Origin: Streptomyces sp. ISL-1
GTDB lineage: Bacteria; Actinomycetota; Actinomycetes; Streptomycetales; Streptomycetaceae
Direction of reading: 5' to 3'
Length of the DNA: 37,822 bases
NCBI RefSeq assembly: GCF_018614585.1
Contig: NZ_JAGGOI010000061.1
Span: forward strand, 1 to 37,822
The notes beneath the pieces were generated by a model that searched no databases, was not told the DNA's origin, and saw nothing but the letters and a program-made list of their open reading frames with translations. The position numbers were made by a program, and so were the translations under genes. Every line of letters begins with the position of its first letter. The stretch's first letter is position 1. Shown piece by piece: positions 16,189 through 25,528 of the stretch.

Positions 16189-16695
16189 TCAGTCGATGAG
16201 GTTCGGGATCTCCTGCACCGCGTACCAGAGCAGCTCGTGGTCCTCCGCCCCGTCCACCGTGAACTGCGCGTCGTCGTCGCCCTGGTCCGCCGCCCCCAGC
16301 GCCGCCGCCGCCGCGGACACGTCGCCGACCGCGTCGGTGGCATCGACGTGGATCGCCGCCGCCTTGGCGAGCGGCACGGCGGACGCCACCCGCACCTCGC
16401 CCAGCGCGCTCGCGACGAGCGCCGCGTCGGGGTCGGCGACCGCGTCCTGGTCCCGTACGTCGACCGCGACGACCACTCGGCGCCGGGCGGCGTCCGGGTC
16501 ACCGGCGAGCAGCCGCAGCGACGCGGCCGCGGCACGGTTCAGCGCGGCGTACTCGAGCTCCTCGATGTCGTCGGAGACGTACCACTCGCGCAGTCCCGGA
16601 GTGACGGCATACGCGGTGAGCGGGCCGGGCCCCAGTTCGCCCGTCTTGTGCGCCTCTGCGAGACCGGAGAGGGTCAGGGGAACGTAGACGCGCAT
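16189..16695 (-). CDS. Conserved actinobacterial hypothetical protein (DUF6912-like)
   Basis: This 168-residue soluble protein starts MRVYVPLTLSGLAEAHKTGE and has a conserved-looking core (VTPGLREWYVSDDIEELEYAA, then RRVVVAVDV). The middle is alanine- and valine-rich and the C-terminus is acidic, ending ELLWYAVQEIPNLID. I recognise this pattern as the DUF6912 family, an uncharacterised actinobacterial family. There is no signal peptide, membrane segment or catalytic motif that I can name. It lies upstream of the HAD gene on the same strand with 101 nt between. Function unknown; confidence in the gene is higher than in the family name. Confidence 0.75.
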   Translation of the reverse strand: MRVYVPLTLSGLAEAHKTGELGPGPLTAYAVTPGLREWYVSDDIEELEYAALNRAAAASLRLLAGDPDAARRRVVVAVDVRDQDAVADPDAALVASALGEVRVASAVPLAKAAAIHVDATDAVGDVSAAAAALGAADQGDDDAQFTVDGAEDHELLWYAVQEIPNLID

Positions 16696-16930
16696 GGCTG
16701 GCCGCTTTCGTAGTCGGAGACGCCCTCAGGATACGTGCGAGGTCCCCCTTCGGAGTGCCGCTCCCGGCCTGGCGCAACGTCAGCGGGCTAATGACCCCAC
16801 CCCGCCAGCGAAGCCCCGCGGCGGCCCTTCATCACCCTGATAGGTGAATTCCGGTGCCGCCGCCTCGTCGGGCAGCGCGCATTGCGGACGACGCAGCCCG
16901 CCCCGTAGAAGATCACCAGTGAAGTTACCG

Positions 16931-16946
16931 CCCGGTATCAACCGGG
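16931..16946. promoter_or_regulatory. Small dyad upstream of the Rv3235-like gene
   Basis: CCCGGT (16931-16936) and ACCGGG (16941-16946) are perfect complements around ATCA, 25 nt before the start at 16971. It could be an operator or a leader hairpin. The remaining 275-nt gap (16696-16970) shows nothing else I can support. Confidence 0.25.
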
Positions 16947-16970
16947 CCCGGCTCAACGGGGGCGATCTGC

Positions 16971-17399
16971 ATGGACAGGACCCGGCCCGCAGGGCGGCGC
17001 GACCAGCGCCGTCCCGCCGTGGTGGCGGCAACGGCGATGGCACGCGCACGGCGGCAGCACAAGCCGCACTACTGGTTCGCCGACCGCCTGCTGGCGGTGC
17101 TCAGCGGCCGGCGCCCGGTGCACTGGATGCTCGGACACACGATCGGGGAAGCGTACGAACAGCTGGTGCGGCTCGCCCCGGGAGCCCCGCTGCGGCCGGC
17201 GGGGCGGGTGACACCGGTCGTCCGACACTGTGGCGAGTACCACCCGGGCCCCGGCGTGATCGAGGCCTTCGCCAGAATCGGCTCGGGCGACCGGGTCAGC
17301 GCGATGGCCTTCCGCCTCGAACAGGGCGCGGACCAACGCTGGCGCTGCGCCGCGGTGGAACTCGGCGGAGAACGCGTCGGCACGTCCGCCGGGAACTAG
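16971..17399 (+). CDS. Rv3235-family protein
   Basis: This 142-residue basic protein belongs to the small actinobacterial family named after M. tuberculosis Rv3235, which also lies near secA1 there. Visible features are an Arg/Ala-rich N-terminus, a conserved-looking core (HYWFADRLLAVLSGRRPVHWMLGHTIGEAYEQLVRL) and a C-terminal strand region (GSGDRVSAMAFRLEQ, then RWRCAAVELG). The core and end resemble an NTF2-like or cone-shaped fold, but I cannot be certain. The start ATG 16971 follows a G-rich run (near 16958-16962); a second in-frame ATG at 17037 is possible. The product has no signal peptide. The family has been linked with secA only by gene neighbourhood; function is unknown. Confidence 0.75.
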   Translation: MDRTRPAGRRDQRRPAVVAATAMARARRQHKPHYWFADRLLAVLSGRRPVHWMLGHTIGEAYEQLVRLAPGAPLRPAGRVTPVVRHCGEYHPGPGVIEAFARIGSGDRVSAMAFRLEQGADQRWRCAAVELGGERVGTSAGN

Positions 17400-17452
17400 C
17401 CGCCGCCCCGGGGGCCGCCCGACCGTCCGGCAGGAAGCGGCAGGCGGTCCGC

Positions 17453-17914
17453 TCAGCTGCCGTCCGCGCCGAGCCGGGCCGCCTGCCCCTCCTGCACCTG
17501 CCGGGCCGTCTGGAGGAAGTCCAGGATCGTGGCGAGCTGCTCCTCGTCGTAGCGGCTCAGAGCCTCGGCCCCGGCGACGCCGACAGGTACGTAGACCTCG
17601 GCCTCGGCCGCACGCGCGGCGTCCGTGGCAGTGACGAGCACCCGCCGCCGATTGGCCGCGTCCCGGCTGCGGACGACCAGGCCGATGCGCTCGAGCCGGT
17701 CGATGACCGTGGTCGTCGCCGCCGGGCTGAGCTTCAGCGCTGCGCTCAGTTCACCGGCCGACAGCTCGCCCGCCCCCAGCACCAGATCGAGACAGCGCAG
17801 GTCGGTGCGGTTCACGCCGAGCCGCGCGGCGGCGGCCTCGTCGAAGGCGTCGAAGCTCTGCTGCAGGGAGCGGAGCTGCTGGGCAACATTCCTCATCAAA
17901 GCTTCTTTCGACAT
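17453..17914 (-). CDS. MarR-family transcriptional regulator
   Basis: This 153-residue winged-helix regulator has the MarR layout: an N-terminal dimerisation helix, LGVNRTDLRCLDLVLGAGEL, the recognition region LSAALKLSPAATTTVIDRLE, and the wing with RSRDAANRRRVLVTATDAA (the DxRxRRV-type signature). MarR proteins usually repress their own gene and a divergent neighbour, and are released by small phenolic or oxidant ligands. The neighbour here is the frameshifted SgcJ-like gene at 18003, with 88 nt between. Two short inverted repeats lie in that gap, one across the start codon. AGAAAGG 5-6 nt upstream supports the ATG at 17914; a second ATG six codons on is possible. Confidence 0.88.
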   Translation of the reverse strand: MSKEALMRNVAQQLRSLQQSFDAFDEAAAARLGVNRTDLRCLDLVLGAGELSAGELSAALKLSPAATTTVIDRLERIGLVVRSRDAANRRRVLVTATDAARAAEAEVYVPVGVAGAEALSRYDEEQLATILDFLQTARQVQEGQAARLGADGS

Positions 17915-17952
17915 TCGAACCTTTCTGTTATCGTAAGTTTCGCTGGTCGAAA
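17907..17952. promoter_or_regulatory. Candidate MarR operators in the divergent promoter
   Basis: Two dyads are visible: TTCGA-CAT-TCGAA (17907-17919), which spans the MarR start codon, and TTTCG-CTGGT-CGAAA (17938-17952). They share the TTCG/CGAA core and are centred 32 bp apart, about three helical turns. Autoregulation is inferred. Confidence 0.4.
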
Positions 17953-18002
17953 TGATACACCGTCGAAGGACAGAGGCCGCAGGACAAACCGGAGGTCATG
18001 CC

Positions 18003-18508
18003 ATGAGCACGAACGACATCGAGATCCAGAACCTCTTCCAGCGCTTCATGCAGGCCTGGAACGACGGGGACGCGGTCGCCTTCGGCGCCTGCTTCACAGC
18101 GGACTCCGACTACGTGTCGTACGACGGCACCCGCGCGGTGGGGCGGGCCCAGCACCAGGACAACCACGACCAGCTCTTCCGCGGCGTCCTCACCGGCTCC
18201 GCGCTGGTCGGCGAGATCGAGGACATCAGGCACATCGCCCCGGGGGTCGCCATCCTGTACGGCACCGCCTCCGTACTGATGCCCTGGCGCTCCAAACTCC
18301 CCAAGCGGCACTCCCCAAGCGGCGGCTGTCGCGGCAGACCGTCGTCACCGTGAACACCGAAGACGGATGGCGGATCAGCGCCATCCACAACGGCCGGGTC
18401 CGTCCCGTCACCGTCCCGGCCCCCGACTCGACGCCGTCGAAGATGTCCCGCGCCATGACCCGCGCCGCCCGCCGCCTCGGCCTCGGCCGCGCCACCGCGA
18501 GCCTCTGA
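18003..18508 (+). pseudogene. SgcJ/EcaC-like (NTF2-fold) gene, frameshifted by a 14-bp duplication
   Basis: The gene starts at ATG 18003 and encodes an NTF2-like protein: EIQNLFQRFMQAWNDGDAVA, FTADSDYVSYDGT, then GVAILYGTASVLMP, as in the SgcJ/EcaC family. The frame breaks at a tandem 14-bp duplication (18296-18323). As written the protein shifts into unrelated residues and stops at 18353 (116 residues). The correct ending (LSRQTVVTVNTEDGWRISAI, then HNGRVRPVTV) continues in another frame to 18508. Removing one copy restores one uninterrupted reading frame of 163 residues ending at the same stop, which strongly supports a recent disruption or an assembly error. It is divergent from the MarR gene. 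Confidence 0.85.
18296..18323 (+). repeat. 14-bp tandem duplication causing a frameshift
   Basis: The unit ACTCCCCAAGCGGC occurs twice in direct contact (18296-18309 and 18310-18323). Fourteen is not a multiple of three, so the second copy shifts the frame of the SgcJ-like gene. Confidence 0.9.
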
Positions 18509-18528
18509 GCGAACGCGACCCCCCCTGA

Positions 18529-18582
18529 GCGAAACGGCCGGGGCCGGACACCGCAATCGGTGTCCGGCCCCGGCCGTTTCGC
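18529..18582. terminator. Bidirectional terminator between SgcJ-like gene and secA
   Basis: Two perfectly complementary 25-nt arms (18529-18553 and 18558-18582), starting GCGAAACGGCCGGGGCC, enclose a 4-nt CAAT loop. It lies between convergent genes, 17 nt beyond the secA stop. Confidence 0.85.
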
Positions 18583-18599
18583 AACAGGCAAGCGCAGAG

Positions 18600-21419
<2,820 letters not shown>

Positions 21420-21659
21420 TGAGGTTGGTCTCCTTGCCAATCGGGCCTGGCACTGGGTCGTGTAATGGACACTGGCGCGGGCACGGCAGGTGGGCCCCAC
21501 CGCAACGGCCATCGTAAGCGAGGACCCCACCGGGTCGGGAGGTCCGCCGTCAGCCAGGCCTGCTGTCATCCGCAAATAGAACGTGCGGGACGCGTGGAAG
21601 GTGCCGGTGAGGTACGAAAAGTACTCGCATCCCTCCGCGGACCTGACAAGAATCCGGTC

Positions 21660-22235
21660 ATGGAGCCCATCACCCTCACCACCGAGCGCCTGCTGCTGCG
21701 TACGTTCACGACCGACGACACGGACGCGGTGTACCAGGCCTGCCAGGATCCCGACATCCAGCGCTGGACGACGGTTCCCTCGCCTTACGAGCGGCAGCAC
21801 GCGGCCGAGTTCACCAGGCAGATGGTGCCGGACGGCTGGCACTCCGGCACAATGTGCACCTTCGCCGTGCTGCCGCGCGCCGGCGGCCCGCTGATGGCGT
21901 CGGTCGCAGTGACCCTGCGCACATTCTCGGGCACCTGGGAGATCGGCTTCTGGACGGCGAAGGAGCACCGTGGGCGCGGCATCATGGCGGAGACCGTGGG
22001 CGCCGTGGCGCACTGGGCCTTCGCCAGGCTGGGCGCGACGCGTCTCGAGTGGCGGGCCGAGGTGGGCAACGCGGGATCGCGAGCCGTCGCCGAGAAGACC
22101 GGCTTCGTCGTCGAGGGCGCGCTGCGCGCGGCCCTGCTCAACAAGGACACCCTGAGGGACGCCTGGGTGGGCGCGCTGCTCCCGTCCGACCTGGGACTGG
22201 CGAGCACCCACCCGTATCTTCCGACCCGGAACTGA
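21660..22235 (+). CDS. GNAT-family N-acetyltransferase (RimJ/RimL-like)
   Basis: This 191-residue protein transfers an acetyl group from acetyl-CoA to an amine, often a protein N-terminus or a small molecule. It begins ITLTTERLLLRTFTTDDTDA, the usual opening of the RimJ/Acetyltransf_3 branch. The acetyl-CoA pyrophosphate loop is EHRGRGIMAETVGAVAHWAF (the R-G-x-G motif), followed by TRLEWRAEVGNAGSRAVAEK and GFVVEGALR, also typical of this branch. The substrate is unknown. The start ATG 21660 has only a weak purine stretch upstream. It is divergent from secA across 240 nt and is closed by a very long hairpin. Confidence 0.9.
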   Translation: MEPITLTTERLLLRTFTTDDTDAVYQACQDPDIQRWTTVPSPYERQHAAEFTRQMVPDGWHSGTMCTFAVLPRAGGPLMASVAVTLRTFSGTWEIGFWTAKEHRGRGIMAETVGAVAHWAFARLGATRLEWRAEVGNAGSRAVAEKTGFVVEGALRAALLNKDTLRDAWVGALLPSDLGLASTHPYLPTRN

Positions 22236-22256
22236 GGGGATGGGTGAATGACCGGA

Positions 22257-22324
22257 CGGGACGGACGATCGGCCCTGGCAGGCCCTGGCCCGCCAGGCCC
22301 TGCCAGGGCTGATCGTCCGTCCCG
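22257..22324 (+). terminator. Long hairpin terminator after the GNAT gene
   Basis: Two 32-nt arms (22257-22288, 22293-22324) pair around CCCG with just one mismatch and one G-T pair. The inner part also repeats CAGGCCCTG. It starts 21 nt after the GNAT stop. Confidence 0.8.
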
Positions 22325-22347
22325 GGCCCTTTGTCAGTGCCGCCGTC

Positions 22348-22353
22348 TAGGGT
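22348..22353 (+). promoter_or_regulatory. -10 element before the AlkX-like gene
   Basis: TAGGGT fits the Streptomyces -10 pattern and ends 7 nt before the ATG at 22361, so transcription may start at the ATG. The same bases could instead act as a weak Shine-Dalgarno (AGGGTG). No clear -35 is seen. Confidence 0.35.
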
Positions 22354-22360
22354 GCCGACC

Positions 22361-23524
22361 ATGACCACCGTGCCGCGGCCCGCAACCGAACTGTCCGCCG
22401 ACGAAGCCCGCCGCATAGCGCTGCGCGCCCAAGGCTTCCTGGGCGCGCCCGACAGGCGGGCCGGGGTGCGGGGCGTGCTGCGGCACCTCGGCGCCGTACA
22501 GCTGGACACGATCTCGGTCCTGGCGCGCTCGCACGAGCTGATTCCGTACGCCCGGCTCGGCGCGGTCGGCCGCAGGACGGTCGAGGACGCGTACTGGACA
22601 GAGGGCCACAGCTTTGAGTACTGGTCGCACGCGGCCTGCATCCTGCCCGTCGAGGAATGGCCGCACTTCGCCTTCCGCCGCCGCGCCTACCGCGCCCGCC
22701 CGCACTGGAATCACGACCTCCCGGACGGTGCGTACGACACGGTCGTCAAGCAGCTGCGCGCCGAAGGCCCCCTCACCGCGACGGAGTTGGGCGGCGCGAA
22801 GAACGGCGGGGAGTGGTGGGACTGGTCGGCCTCGAAGGTCGCCGTCGAGCGCGCGCTGATGTACGGAGAGGTGGTGTGCACCGAGCGGCGCGGCTGGAAG
22901 CGGGTGTACGACCTCGCCGAGCGGGCCGTCCCCGACGACCTGCTGCACGACGAACTGGACGACACGGAATGTCTGCGCCGGCTCGTCCGGCTCGCGGGCC
23001 AGGCGCTCGGCATCGGCACCCGCGCGGACATCGCGGACTACCACCGGCTCAAGGGCGAGCAGTTCGACGCGGTTGTAGTGGATTCCGGTCTGGTGCCGGT
23101 GACGGTGGAGGGCTGGTCCAAGCCCGCCTGGGCGGACCCACTGGCGCTGGCCTCCGAGCGGCGCGGCCGGCATCGCACGACCCTGCTCTCGCCGTTCGAC
23201 TCGCTGGTCTGGGAACGTGCGCGCACCGAGCGGATCTTCGGCTTCACTCACCGCCTCGAGGCTTACGTCCCCAAGCCCAAGCGGGTGTACGGCTACTTCG
23301 CGATGCCGCTGCTGTCGGGCGGAAAGCTGCTGGGCCGCGTCGACCCGGCCCGCGAGGGCTCGACGCTGGTGGCACGCCAGGTGTCGCTGCACGGCGCGAA
23401 GTCGGTGGCCCCCATGGCGCAGGCGCTGCGCGAGGCGGCGGAGTGGGTCGGCTGCGATTCCGTACGCATCGAACGAGTCGACCGCCCCGAACTCACCGCG
23501 GACCTCGTCCGGGCCGTTTCCTGA
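22361..23524 (+). CDS. YcaQ/AlkX-like winged-helix DNA glycosylase
   Basis: This 387-residue protein belongs to the HTH_42 (formerly DUF1006) family. E. coli YcaQ and Streptomyces AlkZ of this family are DNA glycosylases that unhook interstrand crosslinks and excise bulky alkylated purines. The catalytic region is GAVQLDTISVLARSHEL: Gln47-Leu-Asp49 fits the Q-hydrophobic-D motif of the general AlkX/YcaQ branch, not the QxQ of the azinomycin-specific AlkZ. Further family motifs are EYWSHAACILP, TATELGG, and LLSPFDSLVWERARTERIFG. Repair of crosslinked DNA is inferred from the family. It lies between a hairpin terminator and the convergent response-regulator gene, and is not linked to a biosynthetic cluster in this window. 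Confidence 0.87.
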   Translation: MTTVPRPATELSADEARRIALRAQGFLGAPDRRAGVRGVLRHLGAVQLDTISVLARSHELIPYARLGAVGRRTVEDAYWTEGHSFEYWSHAACILPVEEWPHFAFRRRAYRARPHWNHDLPDGAYDTVVKQLRAEGPLTATELGGAKNGGEWWDWSASKVAVERALMYGEVVCTERRGWKRVYDLAERAVPDDLLHDELDDTECLRRLVRLAGQALGIGTRADIADYHRLKGEQFDAVVVDSGLVPVTVEGWSKPAWADPLALASERRGRHRTTLLSPFDSLVWERARTERIFGFTHRLEAYVPKPKRVYGYFAMPLLSGGKLLGRVDPAREGSTLVARQVSLHGAKSVAPMAQALREAAEWVGCDSVRIERVDRPELTADLVRAVS

Positions 23525-23545
23525 GCCTTGCCCAGCGGGTGGCCG

Positions 23546-24301
23546 CTACCGGATCTCGAGAATCTTTTCCCGCATCGCGTAGACCACGGCCTCCATCCTG
23601 GAGTGCAGCTGCAGCTTCTCCAGGATGTTACGGACGTGGTTCTTCACGGTGTTCTCGGAAATGAACAACTGCTTTGCGATGTCTCGGTTGTTCATCCCCG
23701 TGGCGACAAGCTTGAGCACTTCCAGCTCCCGCTCGGTCAGCCGGGGCGCGGGCACAAGCCTGCGCTCGTCGGTGCGCTGGATCATCGACTTGAACTCGGT
23801 GAGCAGCTTGGACGCCATGGACGGGCTGATCTGCGACTGCCCGTCCGCCACCGCGCGAATAGCCGTGGCCACCTCGTCGGTGGAGATCTCCTTGAGGAGA
23901 TAGCCGGTGGCGCCCGCCTTGATCGCGTCGTAGAGGTCGGCCTCCTCGTCGCTGATCGTCAACATGATGATCTTCGCGCTGGGGGCCACCTCCTTGATGG
24001 ACGTACAGGCCTCGATGCCACCGCGCTTGGGCATCCGCACATCCATCAGCACGATGTCGGGCAGCAGGTCGGCCGCCTTGTCCACGGCCTCCGCGCCGTC
24101 GCCCGCCTCGCCGACGACCTGGATGTCCTCCTCCTGCGCGAGGACGATCTCCAGCCCGCGCCGGAAGAGGGCGTGATCGTCCACCACCAGAACCCGGATC
24201 GGCTCCTTGCGGGAGCCGCTGTGGTCCGCGTCGGCTGCGACGACCGTGGCACCGGCGTGGTCCGCGTTGTCGTCGCGAACCGGCCCGAAGCTGTCCGCCA
24301 T
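23546..24301 (-). CDS. NarL/FixJ-type response regulator
   Basis: This 251-residue two-component regulator has a receiver domain (IRVLVVDDHALFRRGLEIVL; phospho-acceptor Asp87 in LMDVRMP; TISDEEA; Lys in GYLLKEIS) and a LuxR-type C-terminal DNA-binding domain (LTERELEVLKLVATGMNNRD, then IAKQLFISENTVKNHVRNIL). An unusual ~34-residue acidic/alanine-rich N-terminal extension precedes the receiver. The ATG at 24301 is preceded by GGGGAGG, 4 nt upstream. No histidine kinase gene is adjacent, so it is an orphan in this window. It lies downstream of hpf but is separated from it by a strong hairpin. The 21-nt gap to the convergent AlkX-like gene has no terminator. Target genes are unknown. Confidence 0.93.
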   Translation of the reverse strand: MADSFGPVRDDNADHAGATVVAADADHSGSRKEPIRVLVVDDHALFRRGLEIVLAQEEDIQVVGEAGDGAEAVDKAADLLPDIVLMDVRMPKRGGIEACTSIKEVAPSAKIIMLTISDEEADLYDAIKAGATGYLLKEISTDEVATAIRAVADGQSQISPSMASKLLTEFKSMIQRTDERRLVPAPRLTERELEVLKLVATGMNNRDIAKQLFISENTVKNHVRNILEKLQLHSRMEAVVYAMREKILEIR

Positions 24302-24431
24302 CGTTCCTCCCCCTGAGGCCGTGGCCTGAAGATCACGTGTGGGTCTTCCAACGTCAGTGCACAGCACTTCGGTTGGCTTGGAGGCCATGCTTTCATGCCC
24401 GGACGGCGGAGCGGTGATCCTTGTGGTCGCA

Positions 24432-24477
24432 GGGTGGTGCCCCTGGGGGCGCACAGGGCGCTCCAGGGGCACCATCC
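24432..24477 (-). terminator. Terminator of hpf
   Basis: TGGTGCCCCTGG (24435-24446) and CCAGGGGCACCA (24463-24474) form a perfect 12-bp stem, extendable by three more pairs, about 21 nt after the hpf stop. An inner GCGC pair makes the loop compact. It separates hpf from the response-regulator gene. Confidence 0.75.
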
Positions 24478-24497
24478 ACCTGCTGTGACGGCCGTCG

Positions 24498-25187
24498 TCA
24501 GCCGCCGAGAGCACCTCCGGCGCCGCCTGCATCGGATCCCGCCAGCGGGTCGGTCTCCAGATGGATGACGCCATAGTCGTATGCGTGCCGCCGGTAGACG
24601 ACACTGGGCTGCTTCGTCTCGGAGTCGACGAAGAGATAGAAGTCGTGCCCGACCAGCTCCATCTCGTAGAGCGCCTGGTCGAGCGTCATCGGTGCTGCGG
24701 TGTGGATCTTCTCGCGGACCACCAGCGGTCCCTCACCCTGGACTTCGAGCGAGCCGATCCTGGTGGTGGGAATGGATTCCGACGCCTCTTCGGCGTACGG
24801 CCGGCCATTGGCGTTCAACTCGGCGACGCCCGGAACGACATCAGCCACTTCGGATGCCGAAATGCGGCCGTTGCCACGGCGGTTATGGCGCTTCTCGTGC
24901 TGCTTGCGCAGCCGCGCCTCCAGCTTGCCGGTGGCAAGGTCGAGTGCTGCGTACGGGTCGCCGGCCGCGGCCTCCGCCCGGATCACCGGGCCTCGGGAGT
25001 GGAGAGTGATCTCCACGCGGTCAGAACGGTCGGCCTGCCGCGGATTGTGCTCCTTGGACACCTCGACGTCCAGGCTGATCACCTTGGCGTCGAGCTTCTG
25101 GATCTTGTCCAGCTTCAGCTTCTCGGCCACGTGCTTGCGGAACCGCTCGGGCACCTCGGTCTTGCGGCCCTTGACGACGATGTCCAC
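24498..25187 (-). CDS. hpf: Long-form ribosome hibernation promoting factor
   Basis: This 229-residue long HPF binds the small ribosomal subunit and pairs ribosomes into inactive 100S dimers under stress or in stationary phase. The N-terminal domain (about 1-105) shows VDIVVKGRKTEVPERFRKHV and the basic KLEARLRKQHEKRHNR helix. A flexible linker with NANGRPYAEE follows. The C-terminal dimerisation domain contains TLDQALYEMELVGHDFYLFV, then SVVYRRHAYDYGVIHL. This matches the two-domain long HPF of actinobacteria. The start GTG 25187 was chosen from the conserved VDIVVKGR start, with GGAG 6 nt upstream. A long structured leader precedes it. The next gene is the response regulator, but a terminator intervenes. 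Confidence 0.95.
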   Translation of the reverse strand: MDIVVKGRKTEVPERFRKHVAEKLKLDKIQKLDAKVISLDVEVSKEHNPRQADRSDRVEITLHSRGPVIRAEAAAGDPYAALDLATGKLEARLRKQHEKRHNRRGNGRISASEVADVVPGVAELNANGRPYAEEASESIPTTRIGSLEVQGEGPLVVREKIHTAAPMTLDQALYEMELVGHDFYLFVDSETKQPSVVYRRHAYDYGVIHLETDPLAGSDAGGAGGALGG

Positions 25188-25294
25188 GCAGAACTCCGTT
25201 CCCGGATAGCCCCGCCCGCTCGCAGGCTGCGGAGCGTCTCCCTTTTGCACCAGGCTCCGGTGATCACCAGAGCCTCCGACTTGGCGACTTTCAC
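25115..25294 (-). CDS. Possible 59-residue upstream ORF overlapping the hpf start
   Basis: A GTG at 25294 lies within the perfect Shine-Dalgarno GGGGAGGAGGAGGTGAAA region, and its frame stays open for 60 codons to 25115. It crosses the hpf start (25187) in another frame by 73 nt. The predicted peptide (VKVAKSEALVITGAWCKRET...) resembles nothing I know. The Shine-Dalgarno is so close to the GTG that initiation is uncertain. It may be a translated leader that controls hpf, or chance. Codon use is only moderately Streptomyces-like, so I keep confidence low. Confidence 0.2.
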   Translation of the reverse strand: MKVAKSEALVITGAWCKRETLRSLRAGGAIRERSSAWTSSSRAARPRCPSGSASTWPRS

Positions 25295-25528
25295 CTCCTC
25301 CTCCCCAGTCGACAAGGTCCCCACCCCACCAACTTTTCAAGGTTCGATTTTCTCGAATCCCTGACCGAAAGCCCGGAAGCACGGCAGTGCATTCGGCGAG
25401 GCACGGCAGCAGCCATTCCTCACAACCGAACATAGCTCGATCGGACGGGTCTTGGCACCCGCTACCAGCGCGTACCTCCGTTCAGGAGTAATTCTCCTCT
25501 CACTACGTGCAACGTTCCGACTACCCTG
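25188..25528. promoter_or_regulatory. Leader/promoter region of hpf with a dyad and a perfect SD
   Basis: This 341-nt gap separates the ComF-like gene from hpf. On the minus strand it holds a hairpin with TTCGA-GAAAA-TCGAA, the nine-base sequence AGGAGGTGA (25299-25291), a full match to the 16S rRNA tail, and a 22-bp dyad (25253-25274, arms GGCTCCGGTGA/TCACCAGAGCC with one mismatch, core GGTGATCACC). The dyad could be an operator or an RNA hairpin. No promoter could be assigned with confidence. Confidence 0.45.

Noticed and set aside
16844..18508. A 554-codon plus-strand frame that runs through the Rv3235-like and MarR genes
   Set aside because: Only its last ~60 codons are real protein (the displaced end of the SgcJ-like gene). 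The rest overlaps better genes on both strands and looks random.
25489..25503. AGGAG-AATTA-CTCCT inverted repeat as terminator of the ComF-like gene
   Set aside because: Only a 5-bp stem with weak flanks; it may also reflect chance ribosome-site-like sequence.
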